Shown here: one piece after another, positions 36,146 through 45,079 of the stretch | How positions within the stretch are numbered: the first letter of the stretch is position 1 | Layout: the number at the start of each line of letters is the position of its first letter | Origin: Paraburkholderia edwinii | GTDB lineage: Bacteria > Pseudomonadota > Gammaproteobacteria > Burkholderiales > Burkholderiaceae | Direction of reading: 5' to 3' | Length of the DNA: 64,000 bases | Assembly: GCF_019428685.1 (NCBI RefSeq) | Contig: NZ_CP080096.1 | Location: 186,001-250,000 of the forward strand | Translations under genes and position numbers: made by a program | The notes under the pieces: model-generated | Seen by the model: the letters and a program-made list of their open reading frames with translations, nothing else | The model's database searches: none | Told to the model about the DNA's origin: nothing

Positions 36146-36324
36146 CGCGCGATCTCCGGCCGAGACGCAAGCGATCGTTGCGTTGGCATCGGGCGCCTGG
36201 GTTCGCACCGGCGCATGTCGCGAGATAAAAGCCCGGCTGCGGCGCGGTCGAGGAACGCCTTGCCCAAACGGCAAAGCGGTGCCCTCGCCGTGCCGCTGCC
36301 GGCATGGCGTTGCTTGAACTGCAT
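36142..36324 (-). CDS. small basic ORF, 60 residues
   Basis: ATG 36324 is preceded by a strong AGGGG. The stop overlaps the next start as ATGA. Arg-rich, no domain recognised. The signals are good, the protein sequence is not persuasive. Confidence 0.25.
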   Translation of the reverse strand: MQFKQRHAGSGTARAPLCRLGKAFLDRAAAGLLSRDMRRCEPRRPMPTQRSLASRPEIAR

Positions 36325-36857
36325 GATGAATCCCCTCAGTTTTTGTTGGCGTGATGGCCGTAACGGACGCGCGATGTGCGCATCCGGCCTTCGCGTCGCT
36401 ACATGTGCACGATCCAGCGCACGCGCAGCACCGTCTTTTGCGGCAGAGGGGGAGGAGGCGTAATGCAGGAGAAAAGCGTGCAGCAAAGCGGCGCCCGTGC
36501 GCCGCCAAAGCGATAAAGCGATTTCATGTCGGACTTCCGGTTTCAGATTGACTCATCGGATGCAAGAAGCAGCCGAAACGGCGTATCGCGTGGAAATACC
36601 GCGGGAAACGCCTCTGTCGCCTTGAACCGGCGTAGGTCGCGCCTTGCGGGCCCGTTAGATGCGAATTGCGTGCCAGCCGATCTCATCGCGCATCTCCTGA
36701 AGCCGCGCAGGCTTGTCGAGCAAGCCTTGCAGTCGAACGATGGTGCGAATCGCGGATCGGCACATGCGATCGACGCACGCCGCGCGTCACGAAAATGGCA
36801 GGCGCTCGCAACCGAGTTTCGGGACTTTCACGACATGTCGTAAAGCAGGCGCTGAAT
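36325..36857. other. intergenic region left of the sigma-54 activator gene
   Basis: 533 bp. A plus-strand open frame (36526-36843) has no Shine-Dalgarno and no familiar sequence. Nothing else stands out. Confidence 0.4.
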
Positions 36858-38738
36858 TCAGCTCTTGCGCACGATCGCGAGCCGCTTCATTCGCGATTCG
36901 AGCGTCGTCGGCTTGATGCCGAGCCGCTCGGCCGCGCCGGCTTTGCCGCTGACGCGCCAGCCGGTCTGCTCGAGTACTCGCAGAATATGCGCGCGCTCGT
37001 TTTCCTCGAGCGTCGGCTCCATGCAGGTGACGGCCGCCGCGGGCGCGGGCGGCGCGTAAGTGGACGGCGTAGCAGCGGCTGTCGCGACGGCCGCGGCAGT
37101 GACTGCGGCAAACGAAACAGGCATAGCCGCTGACGCGGCCGGCGCGGCAGCGTCGCCGAACCAGTCGCCGAGCGCCAGTTGCGACCCGTGCGACAGAATC
37201 ACCGCGCGCTCGATCACATGCTGCAATTCGCGTACGTTGCCAGGCCAGCGGTAGCACTCGAGCGTCGCCAGTTGCTCGGCCGTCAGCGCCTCCACGTGCT
37301 TGCCGTACTTCGCTGCATAGCGGCGCACGAAGTGCGCGGCAAGCGGCGCGACATCTTCAGGACGATCGCGCAGCGGCGGCAACATCACCGGAAACACATT
37401 GAGCCGGTAATACAGATCGGCGCGAAAGCGCCCCGCGGCCGCTTCATCGGCAAGACTGCGATTCGTCGCCGCGACGATGCGTACATCGACTTTCTGCGTG
37501 CGCACGCCGCCAAGCCGTTCGAATTCGCCTTCCTGCAATACGCGCAACAGCTTCGCCTGCAGATCGAGCGCGAGCTCGCCGACTTCGTCGAGAAACAGCG
37601 TGCTGCCGTCGGCCAGTTCGAAGCGCCCCGCCTTGCGCGCGAGTGCGCCGGTGAACGCGCCCTTCTCGTGACCGAACAGCTCGCTTTCGATCAGGTTCGC
37701 CGGCAACGCCGCGCAGTTCAGCTTGACGAGCGGCTTCCCGTGCCGCGGGCTCAGCTTGTGCACGACCTGCGCAATCAGTTCCTTGCCCGTGCCCGTCTCG
37801 CCGCTGACCAGCACCGTCGCATCGGTGGCGGCCACCTGCCGCACTTGCTGCATCACCTTGTCGAGGCCCGTCGCGCCGCCCACGAGTTCATACTCGCTCG
37901 CTTCGCGCAGTTCGTCCTCGAGATAACGGTTGAGGCCGCGCAGCTGCCCGACTTCAGCCTGCGCCTTTCGCCGCTCGGCGATGTCGCGCAAGATCAGCGT
38001 GTAAATCGCTTGCCCCTGCCCCTCCGCATACGAAAGACTCGCTTCGATCGGAAACAGCGTGCCGTCGGCGCGTACCGCGTTGTGCCCTTCCGGCACCCAC
38101 ATCGGCGCCGCGCCGGGCTCGGCGCGCAGATAGTCGCCGAGCAGCCGGCACAATGGCTGCGCGAGAAAGCGGTTGCACGGCGCGCCGATCGCCGCACGCG
38201 CGTCGCAGCGGAACACGCGTTCGGCCGCGCGATTGAAGAACGTGATGGATCCCGTGCGATCGAGCGCCACGACCGCGTCCATCATCGATTCGACAATGCC
38301 CGATAGCCGCGCTTCGCTTTCGAGCAGGCAATGGCGCAAACGCTGCAATTCGAGGTGCGTGCTGACGCGCGCGAGCACCTCGTCATGCTGGATCGGCTTC
38401 GTGATGTAGTCGACAGCGCCGAGCACGAAGCCCTTCACCTTGTCGACGGTTTCGGTGAGCCCGCTCATGAAGATCACCGGTATTTCGCGCGTCGCCGGGT
38501 TGGACTTCAGACGCTCGCACGTCGCGAAGCCGTCGAGCTTCGGCATCAGCACGTCGAGCAGGATCAGATCGGGGCGCATATGCTCGAGCTGCTCGAGCGC
38601 GCTTTCGCCGTCTTCGGCAACCGATACGGCAAAGCCATGCGAGCTCAGCAGTTCGAGCAGGATCGACAGGTTCGCCGGCGCGTCTTCGACGACGAGTATC
38701 AGCGGCCGGCCGTCGCCAGCAAAGCGTGCGCCGCTCAT
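36858..38738 (-). CDS. sigma-54-dependent response regulator with PAS domain
   Basis: 626 residues. Receiver domain at 12-125 with phospho-acceptor Asp62 ([13 protein letters not shown]) and Lys114. PAS domain about 145-260. AAA+ domain about 285-520 with Walker A GETGTGKE (313-320) and the sigma-54 contact loop GAFTGA (360-365). An Ala/Pro-rich linker and a Fis-type helix-turn-helix (about 585-625) end it. It is therefore a phosphorylation-controlled enhancer-binding protein. ATG 38738 overlaps the stop of the hybrid kinase (ATGA), so the two are a cognate pair. The divergent mtoX gene is the nearest candidate target. Confidence 0.9.
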   Translation of the reverse strand: MSGARFAGDGRPLILVVEDAPANLSILLELLSSHGFAVSVAEDGESALEQLEHMRPDLILLDVLMPKLDGFATCERLKSNPATREIPVIFMSGLTETVDKVKGFVLGAVDYITKPIQHDEVLARVSTHLELQRLRHCLLESEARLSGIVESMMDAVVALDRTGSITFFNRAAERVFRCDARAAIGAPCNRFLAQPLCRLLGDYLRAEPGAAPMWVPEGHNAVRADGTLFPIEASLSYAEGQGQAIYTLILRDIAERRKAQAEVGQLRGLNRYLEDELREASEYELVGGATGLDKVMQQVRQVAATDATVLVSGETGTGKELIAQVVHKLSPRHGKPLVKLNCAALPANLIESELFGHEKGAFTGALARKAGRFELADGSTLFLDEVGELALDLQAKLLRVLQEGEFERLGGVRTQKVDVRIVAATNRSLADEAAAGRFRADLYYRLNVFPVMLPPLRDRPEDVAPLAAHFVRRYAAKYGKHVEALTAEQLATLECYRWPGNVRELQHVIERAVILSHGSQLALGDWFGDAAAPAASAAMPVSFAAVTAAAVATAAATPSTYAPPAPAAAVTCMEPTLEENERAHILRVLEQTGWRVSGKAGAAERLGIKPTTLESRMKRLAIVRKS

Positions 38739-41197
38739 CGCGACCTCGCGAGACCGGCAAGCCAGCGGCGCAGCGCCTGCATCCGGTATGCACCGCCCAG
38801 CGCGCGCAGTTGCGCGGCAAACGGCGCGTAGACGCGGTCCGACTGTTCGATGCGCGCGGCTTCGGCAAGCAACTGGGTGATGTCGCCGCGCGCGGCGAGC
38901 TCGACGAACCGGCGCAGTTCGTCGGCGGGCGGCGCAACGAGCGGCGCGTCTGGAATGTCCGTACCGGGCGGGGCACCCGCTGCGGCGTTGCAAGCCGCAC
39001 GCGCTGTCTCGAGGCAGGCGCCGGCGCCTCCACTCGCGTAAACGGGATTCAACGAAAGATGCACGCACAACAATTCAAGCAGACGCTCCTGGCGAAACGG
39101 CTTCGGAATAAAGGCATCGGCGCCCGCTTCGAGACAGCGCGCGCGGTTGTGTTCGAACGCGCTCGCGGAAATCGCGAAGATCACCGTCCCGGCCAGTTCG
39201 GACATCGCGCGAATCCGGCGTGTTGCCGCCAGGCCATCGACCCGCGGCATGCGCATGTCCATCAGAATCGCGTGCGGACGCAAACGCACCGCTTCACTGA
39301 CCGCGGCCTCGCCGTCAGCGGCTTCATGCACGCGAAAACCGAGCGGTTCGAGCACATCGCGCAACAGGCTGCGCCCGTCCTCTTCGTCGTCGACGACGAG
39401 CACCGTGCGCCGCTCGCCTTCGACCGCCGTCAAGAGCCGCTGCTCGGTTACCGCGAGCGGCATCGTTACCGGCGGCAGATCGAGTTCGAACCAGAAGCGG
39501 CTGCCTTCGTGCGGCGTGCTCGCGACCTGTAAATCACCGCCCATCAACTGCACGAGCCGTTTGCTGATCGCAAGGCCCAGCCCGGTGCCTTCGACGACCG
39601 TCAATGGATCGCGTACCTGATGAAACACGTCGAAAATCTCCGACAGATGCTCGGGCTCGATGCCCACGCCCGTATCCTCGACGACGAAGCACATGCGGCC
39701 TTCATGCATGCCTGTTTTGAGGACGACACCGCCGCGTTGTGTGTACTTGATCGCGTTATCGAGCAGATTCATCAGCACCTGACGCAAGCGGCGCTCGTCG
39801 GCGCACACGACCGGAGGAAGTTCGGACCACTGCGCACGCGTAAACGCGAGCCCTTTGGCCTGGCTGCGGCTGCGCATGATCGCGGCGATGCTTTCGAGCA
39901 TGGCCGGCAGATCGAAGTTGTCGGCAACCAGATCGAGCGTGCCGGCTTCGATCTTCGCCATGTCGAGAATCTCGTCGATCAGTCCAAGCAGGTGCTCGCC
40001 CGACTGCCGGATCACGTTGAGCGCCTTGCACTGCCGCTCGGACAGGTCCGCTTCGCGGCGTAGCAGTTGAGCGTAGCCGAGCATGCTGTTGAGCGGCGTG
40101 CGCAATTCGTGGCTCATGCTCGCGAGAAATTCGGATTTCGCGCGATTCGCCGCTTCGGCCGCTTCCTTCGCCTTGCTGAGTTGCGCTTCGCTTTCGTGCA
40201 GCGCGGCTTCCGCGCGCTTGCGCTCGCCGATGCCAATCACGCTGCCGCGTATCAACCGGCGCTCGGGGTCGGGAAATCTGACGAGCCGCACTTCGCACGG
40301 AAACAGCACACCAGCCGGATCGACATGTGTCCATTCGAACACGGGCACGCCGCCGTTTAGCGCATCCAAGATCTTTTCGCGCGCCGCTTCGCTCGACAGA
40401 CGTCCGTCCGGTTGCCGCTCCGGACTCAGTTCGACAGGGCCGATCGACAGCAGCGAAGCGCGGTCGTAGCCGTACAGCCGCGTCGCCTCGTCGTTCACTT
40501 CGATAAAGCGCAGCGTATCGACGTCGAGCAGCGTGATCGCGTCGGGTGCATAGGCAAGCATCGTCGACATGCGCTGCTCGCTTTCGCGCAGCGCCTTTTC
40601 CGCGCGCTCGCGTTCGTGCCGCTCGACCGCGAGCGCGATCAGATTCGCCAGCGCAATGCCGAACAGGCGATCTTCGGTGGTCCACGCGAGCGGCGGCCCG
40701 ATCTGCTCGAAGCACAGCACGCCGTCCACATTGCCTTGCACGCGAATCGGAATATCGAGCATCGCAGTGACGCCGAGCGGCGTCAGGTAGCTGTCGCTGA
40801 ATTCGCAAGTGCGTGGATCGCGATGCGCATCGTCGGCGACGATAGCCTCGCTCGATGCGAGCGCCGCGAAATACGCCGGATACGATTCGGCACGCAATTG
40901 CGCGCCTTCGCTGTGGCGATTCGCGCTGCATTCGTACAGATCGAGGCAATGGATCGCCGTGCGCGCGCCGTCGTAACGCCACAGGCTCGCGCGCGCGACA
41001 CTCATCAGCCGCGCGGCGGTTTCGGTAATGAAGCGGAGGGTTTCTTCGAGATGCTCGCCGTGCGAGACGTCGATACGGGACAGCGCAGCGAGCGCGGCCT
41101 GCTGCTCGAGCAGGCCTTCGCGCCTGACACGCGGACTCACATACGGAGTGTTGGGTCGCCCTGAAGTCGCCACCGCGTTCTTCCTCAGGCTGCACAT
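38735..41197 (-). CDS. hybrid sensor histidine kinase (GAF-PAS-HisKA-HATPase-REC)
   Basis: 820 residues when started at ATG 41197; 37 more open codons upstream are Cys/Arg-rich and doubtful. No membrane helices, so a soluble sensor. GAF domain about 45-195, PAS about 210-330, HisKA with His363 in MSHELRTPLN, HATPase (DNAIKYTQRGG, VEDTGVGI, GTGLGLAIS), receiver domain about 598-715 with LMDMRMPRVDG, and a helical C-terminal segment that may be a remnant phosphotransfer domain. Phosphate should pass to the coupled sigma-54 activator. The ligand is unknown; the divergent methanethiol oxidase gene suggests a sulfur compound or its oxidation products (inference). Confidence 0.85.
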   Translation of the reverse strand: MCSLRKNAVATSGRPNTPYVSPRVRREGLLEQQAALAALSRIDVSHGEHLEETLRFITETAARLMSVARASLWRYDGARTAIHCLDLYECSANRHSEGAQLRAESYPAYFAALASSEAIVADDAHRDPRTCEFSDSYLTPLGVTAMLDIPIRVQGNVDGVLCFEQIGPPLAWTTEDRLFGIALANLIALAVERHERERAEKALRESEQRMSTMLAYAPDAITLLDVDTLRFIEVNDEATRLYGYDRASLLSIGPVELSPERQPDGRLSSEAAREKILDALNGGVPVFEWTHVDPAGVLFPCEVRLVRFPDPERRLIRGSVIGIGERKRAEAALHESEAQLSKAKEAAEAANRAKSEFLASMSHELRTPLNSMLGYAQLLRREADLSERQCKALNVIRQSGEHLLGLIDEILDMAKIEAGTLDLVADNFDLPAMLESIAAIMRSRSQAKGLAFTRAQWSELPPVVCADERRLRQVLMNLLDNAIKYTQRGGVVLKTGMHEGRMCFVVEDTGVGIEPEHLSEIFDVFHQVRDPLTVVEGTGLGLAISKRLVQLMGGDLQVASTPHEGSRFWFELDLPPVTMPLAVTEQRLLTAVEGERRTVLVVDDEEDGRSLLRDVLEPLGFRVHEAADGEAAVSEAVRLRPHAILMDMRMPRVDGLAATRRIRAMSELAGTVIFAISASAFEHNRARCLEAGADAFIPKPFRQERLLELLCVHLSLNPVYASGGAGACLETARAACNAAAGAPPGTDIPDAPLVAPPADELRRFVELAARGDITQLLAEAARIEQSDRVYAPFAAQLRALGGAYRMQALRRWLAGLARSR

Positions 41198-41672
41198 AGA
41201 TGCAATGCGAATAGCGGGTACTTTACACCTTGCCTTCAATGTTTGACAGGAACGTTTTCGCGTTTTGATCCCTGCGCAGCGGCAGCTTCTTGCGAAACAT
41301 GAGCGCATGCGGTTCGCGTGTTTCGTGTGAAGTAAGCGTTCGCCATAGCGTTCGGAAACGCGCGGTTACGCGGTTCACACGTGCCGCATTTCCCGGAAAC
41401 GCTCACCTTTTAGGGCAACTGTATGTTTGCGCGAGTGCTTGCCGCCCGTCGCCGCGCGGCACATCCGCTTCGCTCTCCATCACAACAAGGCGCGTCGATG
41501 TGCCACGCTTTTCCGTTTAATTGCCTACGATTGATAGCTCACGCAACGCGTAGTGCGCGTTGTCGCGGCGCAGCATCGATCACCCTGCAACGTTCATCGC
41601 GCTTTTGGCGCGTGCGCATATGAAAGCGGTTGTGCGTGCGCTGGAAAAACGCGATCTAACCGGAGAACCGAA
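41198..41672. other. divergent promoter region, hybrid kinase / mtoX
   Basis: 475 bp. Contains GCGTT-N4-AACGC (41349-41362) and the exact CTCACC element (41392-41410); their GGAAACGC cores are 41 bp apart. I found no convincing -24/-12 promoter on either strand. Short open frames here lack support. Confidence 0.5.
41392..41410 (+). repeat. CTCACC element, copy 2 (exact match to copy 1)
   Basis: CCCGGAAACGCTCACCTTT, identical to 3888-3906 upstream of soeA. About 260 bp upstream of mtoX. Confidence 0.5.
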
Positions 41673-43067
41673 ATGGCGACGTGGAAACCCGATCCCACCT
41701 TCTACCCGTCGGCACGGCTCGCAGGCAGCGCGCCGAAGGAGACGCTCGCGTATGTCGCGAGCTTCGACCCCTCGCGGAAAATGCCGGACGATATCGCCGT
41801 GGTCGATGTCGATGCCGCATCCGCGGACTACGGGAAAATCGTCAACCGCGTCGAGATGCCGAATGTCGGCGACGAGCTGCATCACTTCGGCTGGAACGCG
41901 TGCAGTTCCTGCCTGTGCCCCAACGCGCCGCATCCGCATTCGGAACGACGCTATCTTGTCGTGCCGGGGCTGCGCTCGTCGCGCATTCATATCATCGACA
42001 CCAAGCCCGACGGCCGGAACCCAAAGATCGTGCGCGTGCTCGAGCCCGACGAAGTCGCGTCGAAAGGCGGCTATACGCGTCCGCATACGGTCCATTGCGG
42101 ACCGGCCGGCATCTATGTCGCGGCGCTTGCCAACGAGAAAGGGGAAGCGCCGGGCGGCATCTTCCTGATGGATCATGAAACGTTCGATATTCGCGGCCAC
42201 TGGGAAATCGACCGCGGCCCGCAGGAGCTCGCGTACGACGCGTGGTGGCATCTCGGCTACGACACGGTCGTCACGAGCGAATGGGGGCTGCCCGCGACAT
42301 TCGAAAACGGCCTTGTGCCGGAGGTGCTGCTCGGCGGCAAATATGGCCACCGCCTGCACTTCTGGGACATCAACACGCGCAAACATAAGCAGGTGATCGA
42401 TTTCGGCGCGGAAAACCAGCTCGTTTTCGAACTGCGCCCCGCGCATAACCCGACGATGGCGCATGGCTTCGTCAACTCGGTGATCAGCCTCAAGGACCTC
42501 TCGTCGTCGATCTGGACGTGGTACCGCGAAGGCAACGAGTGGGCGGTGCGCAAGGTCATCGAAATTCCCGCCGAGCCGGCCGATGCGGATGCGCTGCCGC
42601 CGATGCTCAAAGGCTTCGGCGCGGTGCCGCCGCTCGTCACCGATATCGCGCTGTCGCTCGACGACCGTTACCTCTACGTCTCGTGCTGGGGCACCGGCGA
42701 CCTGCGTCAGTACGATGTGTCGGACCCATTCCATCCGGAGCTGACGGGCACGGTACGCATCGGCGGCATCGTGTCGCGCGCGACGCACGCGGGCGCGAGC
42801 GGCAATCCGTTGAACGGCGGACCGCAAATGGTCGAAGTGAGCCGCGACGGCAAGCGCGTTTACTTCACGAACTCGCTGTACGGCGTGATCGACGACCAGT
42901 TCTATCCGGACGGGCTCAACGGCTGGATGGTCAAGCTCGATGCGGCGCCGGGCGGCGGCCTTGCGTTCGACTCGAAGTTTTTCCTCGAATGGCCGGCCAC
43001 GCATCGTCCGCATCAGATTCGCCTCGAAGGCGGCGACGGTTCGTCCGACTCGTACTGCTATCCGTAA
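41673..43067 (+). CDS. mtoX: methanethiol oxidase (SBP56 / selenium-binding protein family)
   Basis: 464 residues, full-length SBP56. Cys77, Cys80 and Cys82 in NACSSCLCPN and His87/His89 in HPHS form the conserved thiol and copper-site region. RPHTVHCGP, LAYDAWWHLGYDTVVTSEWG and a C-terminal HRPHQIRLEGGD are further family blocks of the beta-propeller. Bacterial members oxidise methanethiol to sulfide, formaldehyde and hydrogen peroxide. No signal peptide, so probably cytoplasmic, unlike several characterised MtoX proteins. ATG 41673 has GGAGA upstream. The SCO1-like and MauG-like maturation genes often near mtoX are absent here; a membrane-protein gene follows after 28 nt. Confidence 0.85.
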   Translation: MATWKPDPTFYPSARLAGSAPKETLAYVASFDPSRKMPDDIAVVDVDAASADYGKIVNRVEMPNVGDELHHFGWNACSSCLCPNAPHPHSERRYLVVPGLRSSRIHIIDTKPDGRNPKIVRVLEPDEVASKGGYTRPHTVHCGPAGIYVAALANEKGEAPGGIFLMDHETFDIRGHWEIDRGPQELAYDAWWHLGYDTVVTSEWGLPATFENGLVPEVLLGGKYGHRLHFWDINTRKHKQVIDFGAENQLVFELRPAHNPTMAHGFVNSVISLKDLSSSIWTWYREGNEWAVRKVIEIPAEPADADALPPMLKGFGAVPPLVTDIALSLDDRYLYVSCWGTGDLRQYDVSDPFHPELTGTVRIGGIVSRATHAGASGNPLNGGPQMVEVSRDGKRVYFTNSLYGVIDDQFYPDGLNGWMVKLDAAPGGGLAFDSKFFLEWPATHRPHQIRLEGGDGSSDSYCYP

Positions 43068-43095
43068 TACGCTCTGTGGGCGTAGCGAACACTTT

Positions 43096-43791
43096 ATGAA
43101 CGACCTGTTTGCGGGCAGCCTGGCGTCGACGTGGGCCACCGTGATCGGCAGCGGCGTGTTTCACGGCGTGAATCCGGCGATGGGGTGGCTGTTCGCTGCC
43201 GCGCTCGGCTTGCAGCGCGGCAGCCGCAAAGCCATGCTGCTCGCGCTGCCGCCGATCGCGGTGGGGCACGCGGCGTCGGTGCTGCTCGTGATGACCTCCG
43301 CGATCGCGTTCGGCGTGTTCGTGCAGACGTCACATCTGCGTGTCGCGATGGGCGCGGTGCTGATTGTGTGGGCTGCGTATCACCATTTTTATGGACATCG
43401 GCATCGCGTCAGGGTTGGCATGACGGCGGGGTTTATCGGGCTCGCGCTGTGGTCGGCTGCGATGGCGACGATGCATGGCGCGGGCCTGATGCTGATTCCG
43501 GCGTTGCTGCCGGTTTGCGGTGGGGCTTCTGCGGCTGCGGCTTCCGCTTCTGTTGCTTCTGCTTCGATTGCTTCCGGTGCGGCGGCAAGCATTCTGCCTG
43601 CCTCGTTGCAGATGGTTGGGCAAATGACCGCGCTGCACACGGTCGTGACCTTGGTCACCGAAGCGGCGATTGCGTTCGCGGCCTACGAATACCTGGGGCT
43701 CGGCATGCTGCGACGTGGCTGGATCAATTTCGACTGGCTGTGGTGCGGCGCGTTGACGGTGACCGGCGTCCTGTTGATCGTCATGGGGTAG
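43096..43791 (+). CDS. polytopic membrane protein downstream of mtoX
   Basis: 231 residues, about six membrane helices. GVFHGVNPAMGW in TM1 and IAVGHAASVLL in TM2 recall the HG...GH pattern of NicO/RcnA-type metal transporters, but the defining acidic residue is missing. An Ala/Ser-rich loop (about 150-175) separates the halves. It starts 28 nt after mtoX and is probably co-transcribed. Delivering or exporting a metal (copper?) for the oxidase, or moving a sulfur compound, are possible roles; none is proven. Confidence 0.5.
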   Translation: MNDLFAGSLASTWATVIGSGVFHGVNPAMGWLFAAALGLQRGSRKAMLLALPPIAVGHAASVLLVMTSAIAFGVFVQTSHLRVAMGAVLIVWAAYHHFYGHRHRVRVGMTAGFIGLALWSAAMATMHGAGLMLIPALLPVCGGASAAAASASVASASIASGAAASILPASLQMVGQMTALHTVVTLVTEAAIAFAAYEYLGLGMLRRGWINFDWLWCGALTVTGVLLIVMG

Positions 43792-43820
43792 GTGTTGAAA
43801 GCGGTTGTGTACGGCCGTGT

Positions 43821-43856
43821 ACGGGCCGTGTACGTATATGTGGGCGCACGGCCCGT
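43821..43856. terminator. 10-bp perfect hairpin after the mtoX unit
   Basis: ACGGGCCGTG (43821-43830) pairs with CACGGCCCGT (43847-43856), 16-nt loop. It lies between convergent genes. No T-run, so termination is plausible rather than clear. Confidence 0.4.
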
Positions 43857-43859
43857 GTT

Positions 43860-43878
43860 CCCGGATATCCTCACCTCT
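43860..43878 (+). repeat. CTCACC element, copy 4 (15 of 19 matches)
   Basis: CCCGGATATCCTCACCTCT, four bases after the hairpin at 43821-43856. Confidence 0.35.
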
Positions 43879-43890
43879 CGCGCTTAGACT

Positions 43891-43906
43891 CCCGGATCGG
43901 CTCACC
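43891..43906 (+). repeat. CTCACC element, copy 5
   Basis: CCCGGATCGGCTCACC, 31 bp after copy 4 and 15 bp from the end of the glycosyltransferase gene. Confidence 0.35.
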
Positions 43907-43920
43907 ATCAAAATAGCGCG

Positions 43921-45030
43921 CTAGCGTTTTATCCACGCGCGTAGCTTGTCGCGCCAACCCGCATGCAAACGTCTACGCGCCGCCCAGTTGTAATCAGGGC
44001 AGACTCGCGCGCGCCATACATCGGCCTCGCCCGAGAAGCGCGACACGCCGAACCGCTGCGGCGCTTCGAACAGGTCGAGATACGCGCGCCGATAGTGTTC
44101 GATCATCGCGTGCTCCGCATAGTGCGTCTCCATCCAGCGCCGCGACGCCGCGCCGATTTCCGCGCGCAGCGAGCGATCCGCGAGCAGCGCGCGCAACGGC
44201 GCTTGCGCTTCTTCGAGCCGCACGTCGATCCACGGCAGATCGGTCGCGCCGGTCAGCTTGCGCAACTGCGACTGTACGCGCGGGTCGAGATAACCGAGCG
44301 TCGGCTTGCCTTGCGCAAGCGCTTCGAGTCCGCTCAGGTGGTAGTTGCCGGTCACGCATTCGTCGATCGCGATCGCGGCGCCTTGCTTCAAACGAAGACA
44401 CTCGTCGTGCGGCGTATCGACGATCAACTGCAAACGGCAAAGCCCCTCACGTTCGAGCTTGCGTAACAGCGCGAGCGTTTGCGGCACGCCCTTCGTCTCC
44501 CAGCGCGTTTTCCACGCCGACGCACGCCCACTCGGAGAAAACGTGATGATCGGCAGTCCGTCCGCTTCCGCGTGCGGCACATAGCGCGGATCGTCGATCG
44601 GCACGACGTTCGGCACAACGCGCGCATACGGGTAAAAGCGCTCGGGGCCTTGCGCGATCACCAGCTGCGGAACGCCTTCGTTGACGATGCGCACGAGCAG
44701 GCTCGCGTCACCGTTCGCCCATAAATCGGGGGCCGAATGGTATTGACGGATCAGCCTCTTGTCGCCGAATCGCTTCTGGAAATCGGTGCCGAAAGTCTCA
44801 TTGAGCGAAAAGTATTGGTGAATGTGAATGACGTCGGCTTCGGCGATCGTGTCGAGCGCCTGTTGCTGCTGCGTCCGCCAGTCGATGTCGATGGCGAACG
44901 TGCGGGTCCGGTACGCGGCCGCGTTGAACACCACGTGACGCGCGCGAATATCGGTGAGGCGGTTGAGTGCCGATACGATATTGCCGGGGCTGCCGGCAAC
45001 CGGCGTATTGGATAGATGTACGACCTTCAT
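43921..45030 (-). CDS. glycosyltransferase-like protein (GT4/GT-B type)
   Basis: 369 residues. N-terminal MKVVHLSNTPVAGSPGNIVSAL is a typical GT-B start; VIHIHQYFS and VPNVVPIDDPRYVP follow. The C-terminal half has AIDECVTGNYHLSGLEALAQGKP, which corresponds to the E-x7-E donor-sugar site of GT4 enzymes. Likely acts in cell-surface polysaccharide or lipopolysaccharide synthesis. It follows the next gene upstream by 49 nt in the same direction. Confidence 0.65.
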   Translation of the reverse strand: MKVVHLSNTPVAGSPGNIVSALNRLTDIRARHVVFNAAAYRTRTFAIDIDWRTQQQQALDTIAEADVIHIHQYFSLNETFGTDFQKRFGDKRLIRQYHSAPDLWANGDASLLVRIVNEGVPQLVIAQGPERFYPYARVVPNVVPIDDPRYVPHAEADGLPIITFSPSGRASAWKTRWETKGVPQTLALLRKLEREGLCRLQLIVDTPHDECLRLKQGAAIAIDECVTGNYHLSGLEALAQGKPTLGYLDPRVQSQLRKLTGATDLPWIDVRLEEAQAPLRALLADRSLRAEIGAASRRWMETHYAEHAMIEHYRRAYLDLFEAPQRFGVSRFSGEADVWRARVCPDYNWAARRRLHAGWRDKLRAWIKR

Positions 45031-45079
45031 CGAACACGGACGCGGATCTGGCTAATGCTGCGGATGCGGTTACGGCCCC

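Noticed and set aside
36526..36843. 105-codon plus-strand frame left of the sigma-54 activator
   Set aside because: No Shine-Dalgarno, Ser/Arg/Asn-rich composition, no familiar motif. Kept only as part of the intergenic description.
41411..41672. sigma-54 (-24/-12) promoter for mtoX
   Set aside because: GGTTGTGCGTGCGC near 41626-41639 has GG-N10-GC but otherwise a poor match; I could not support it.
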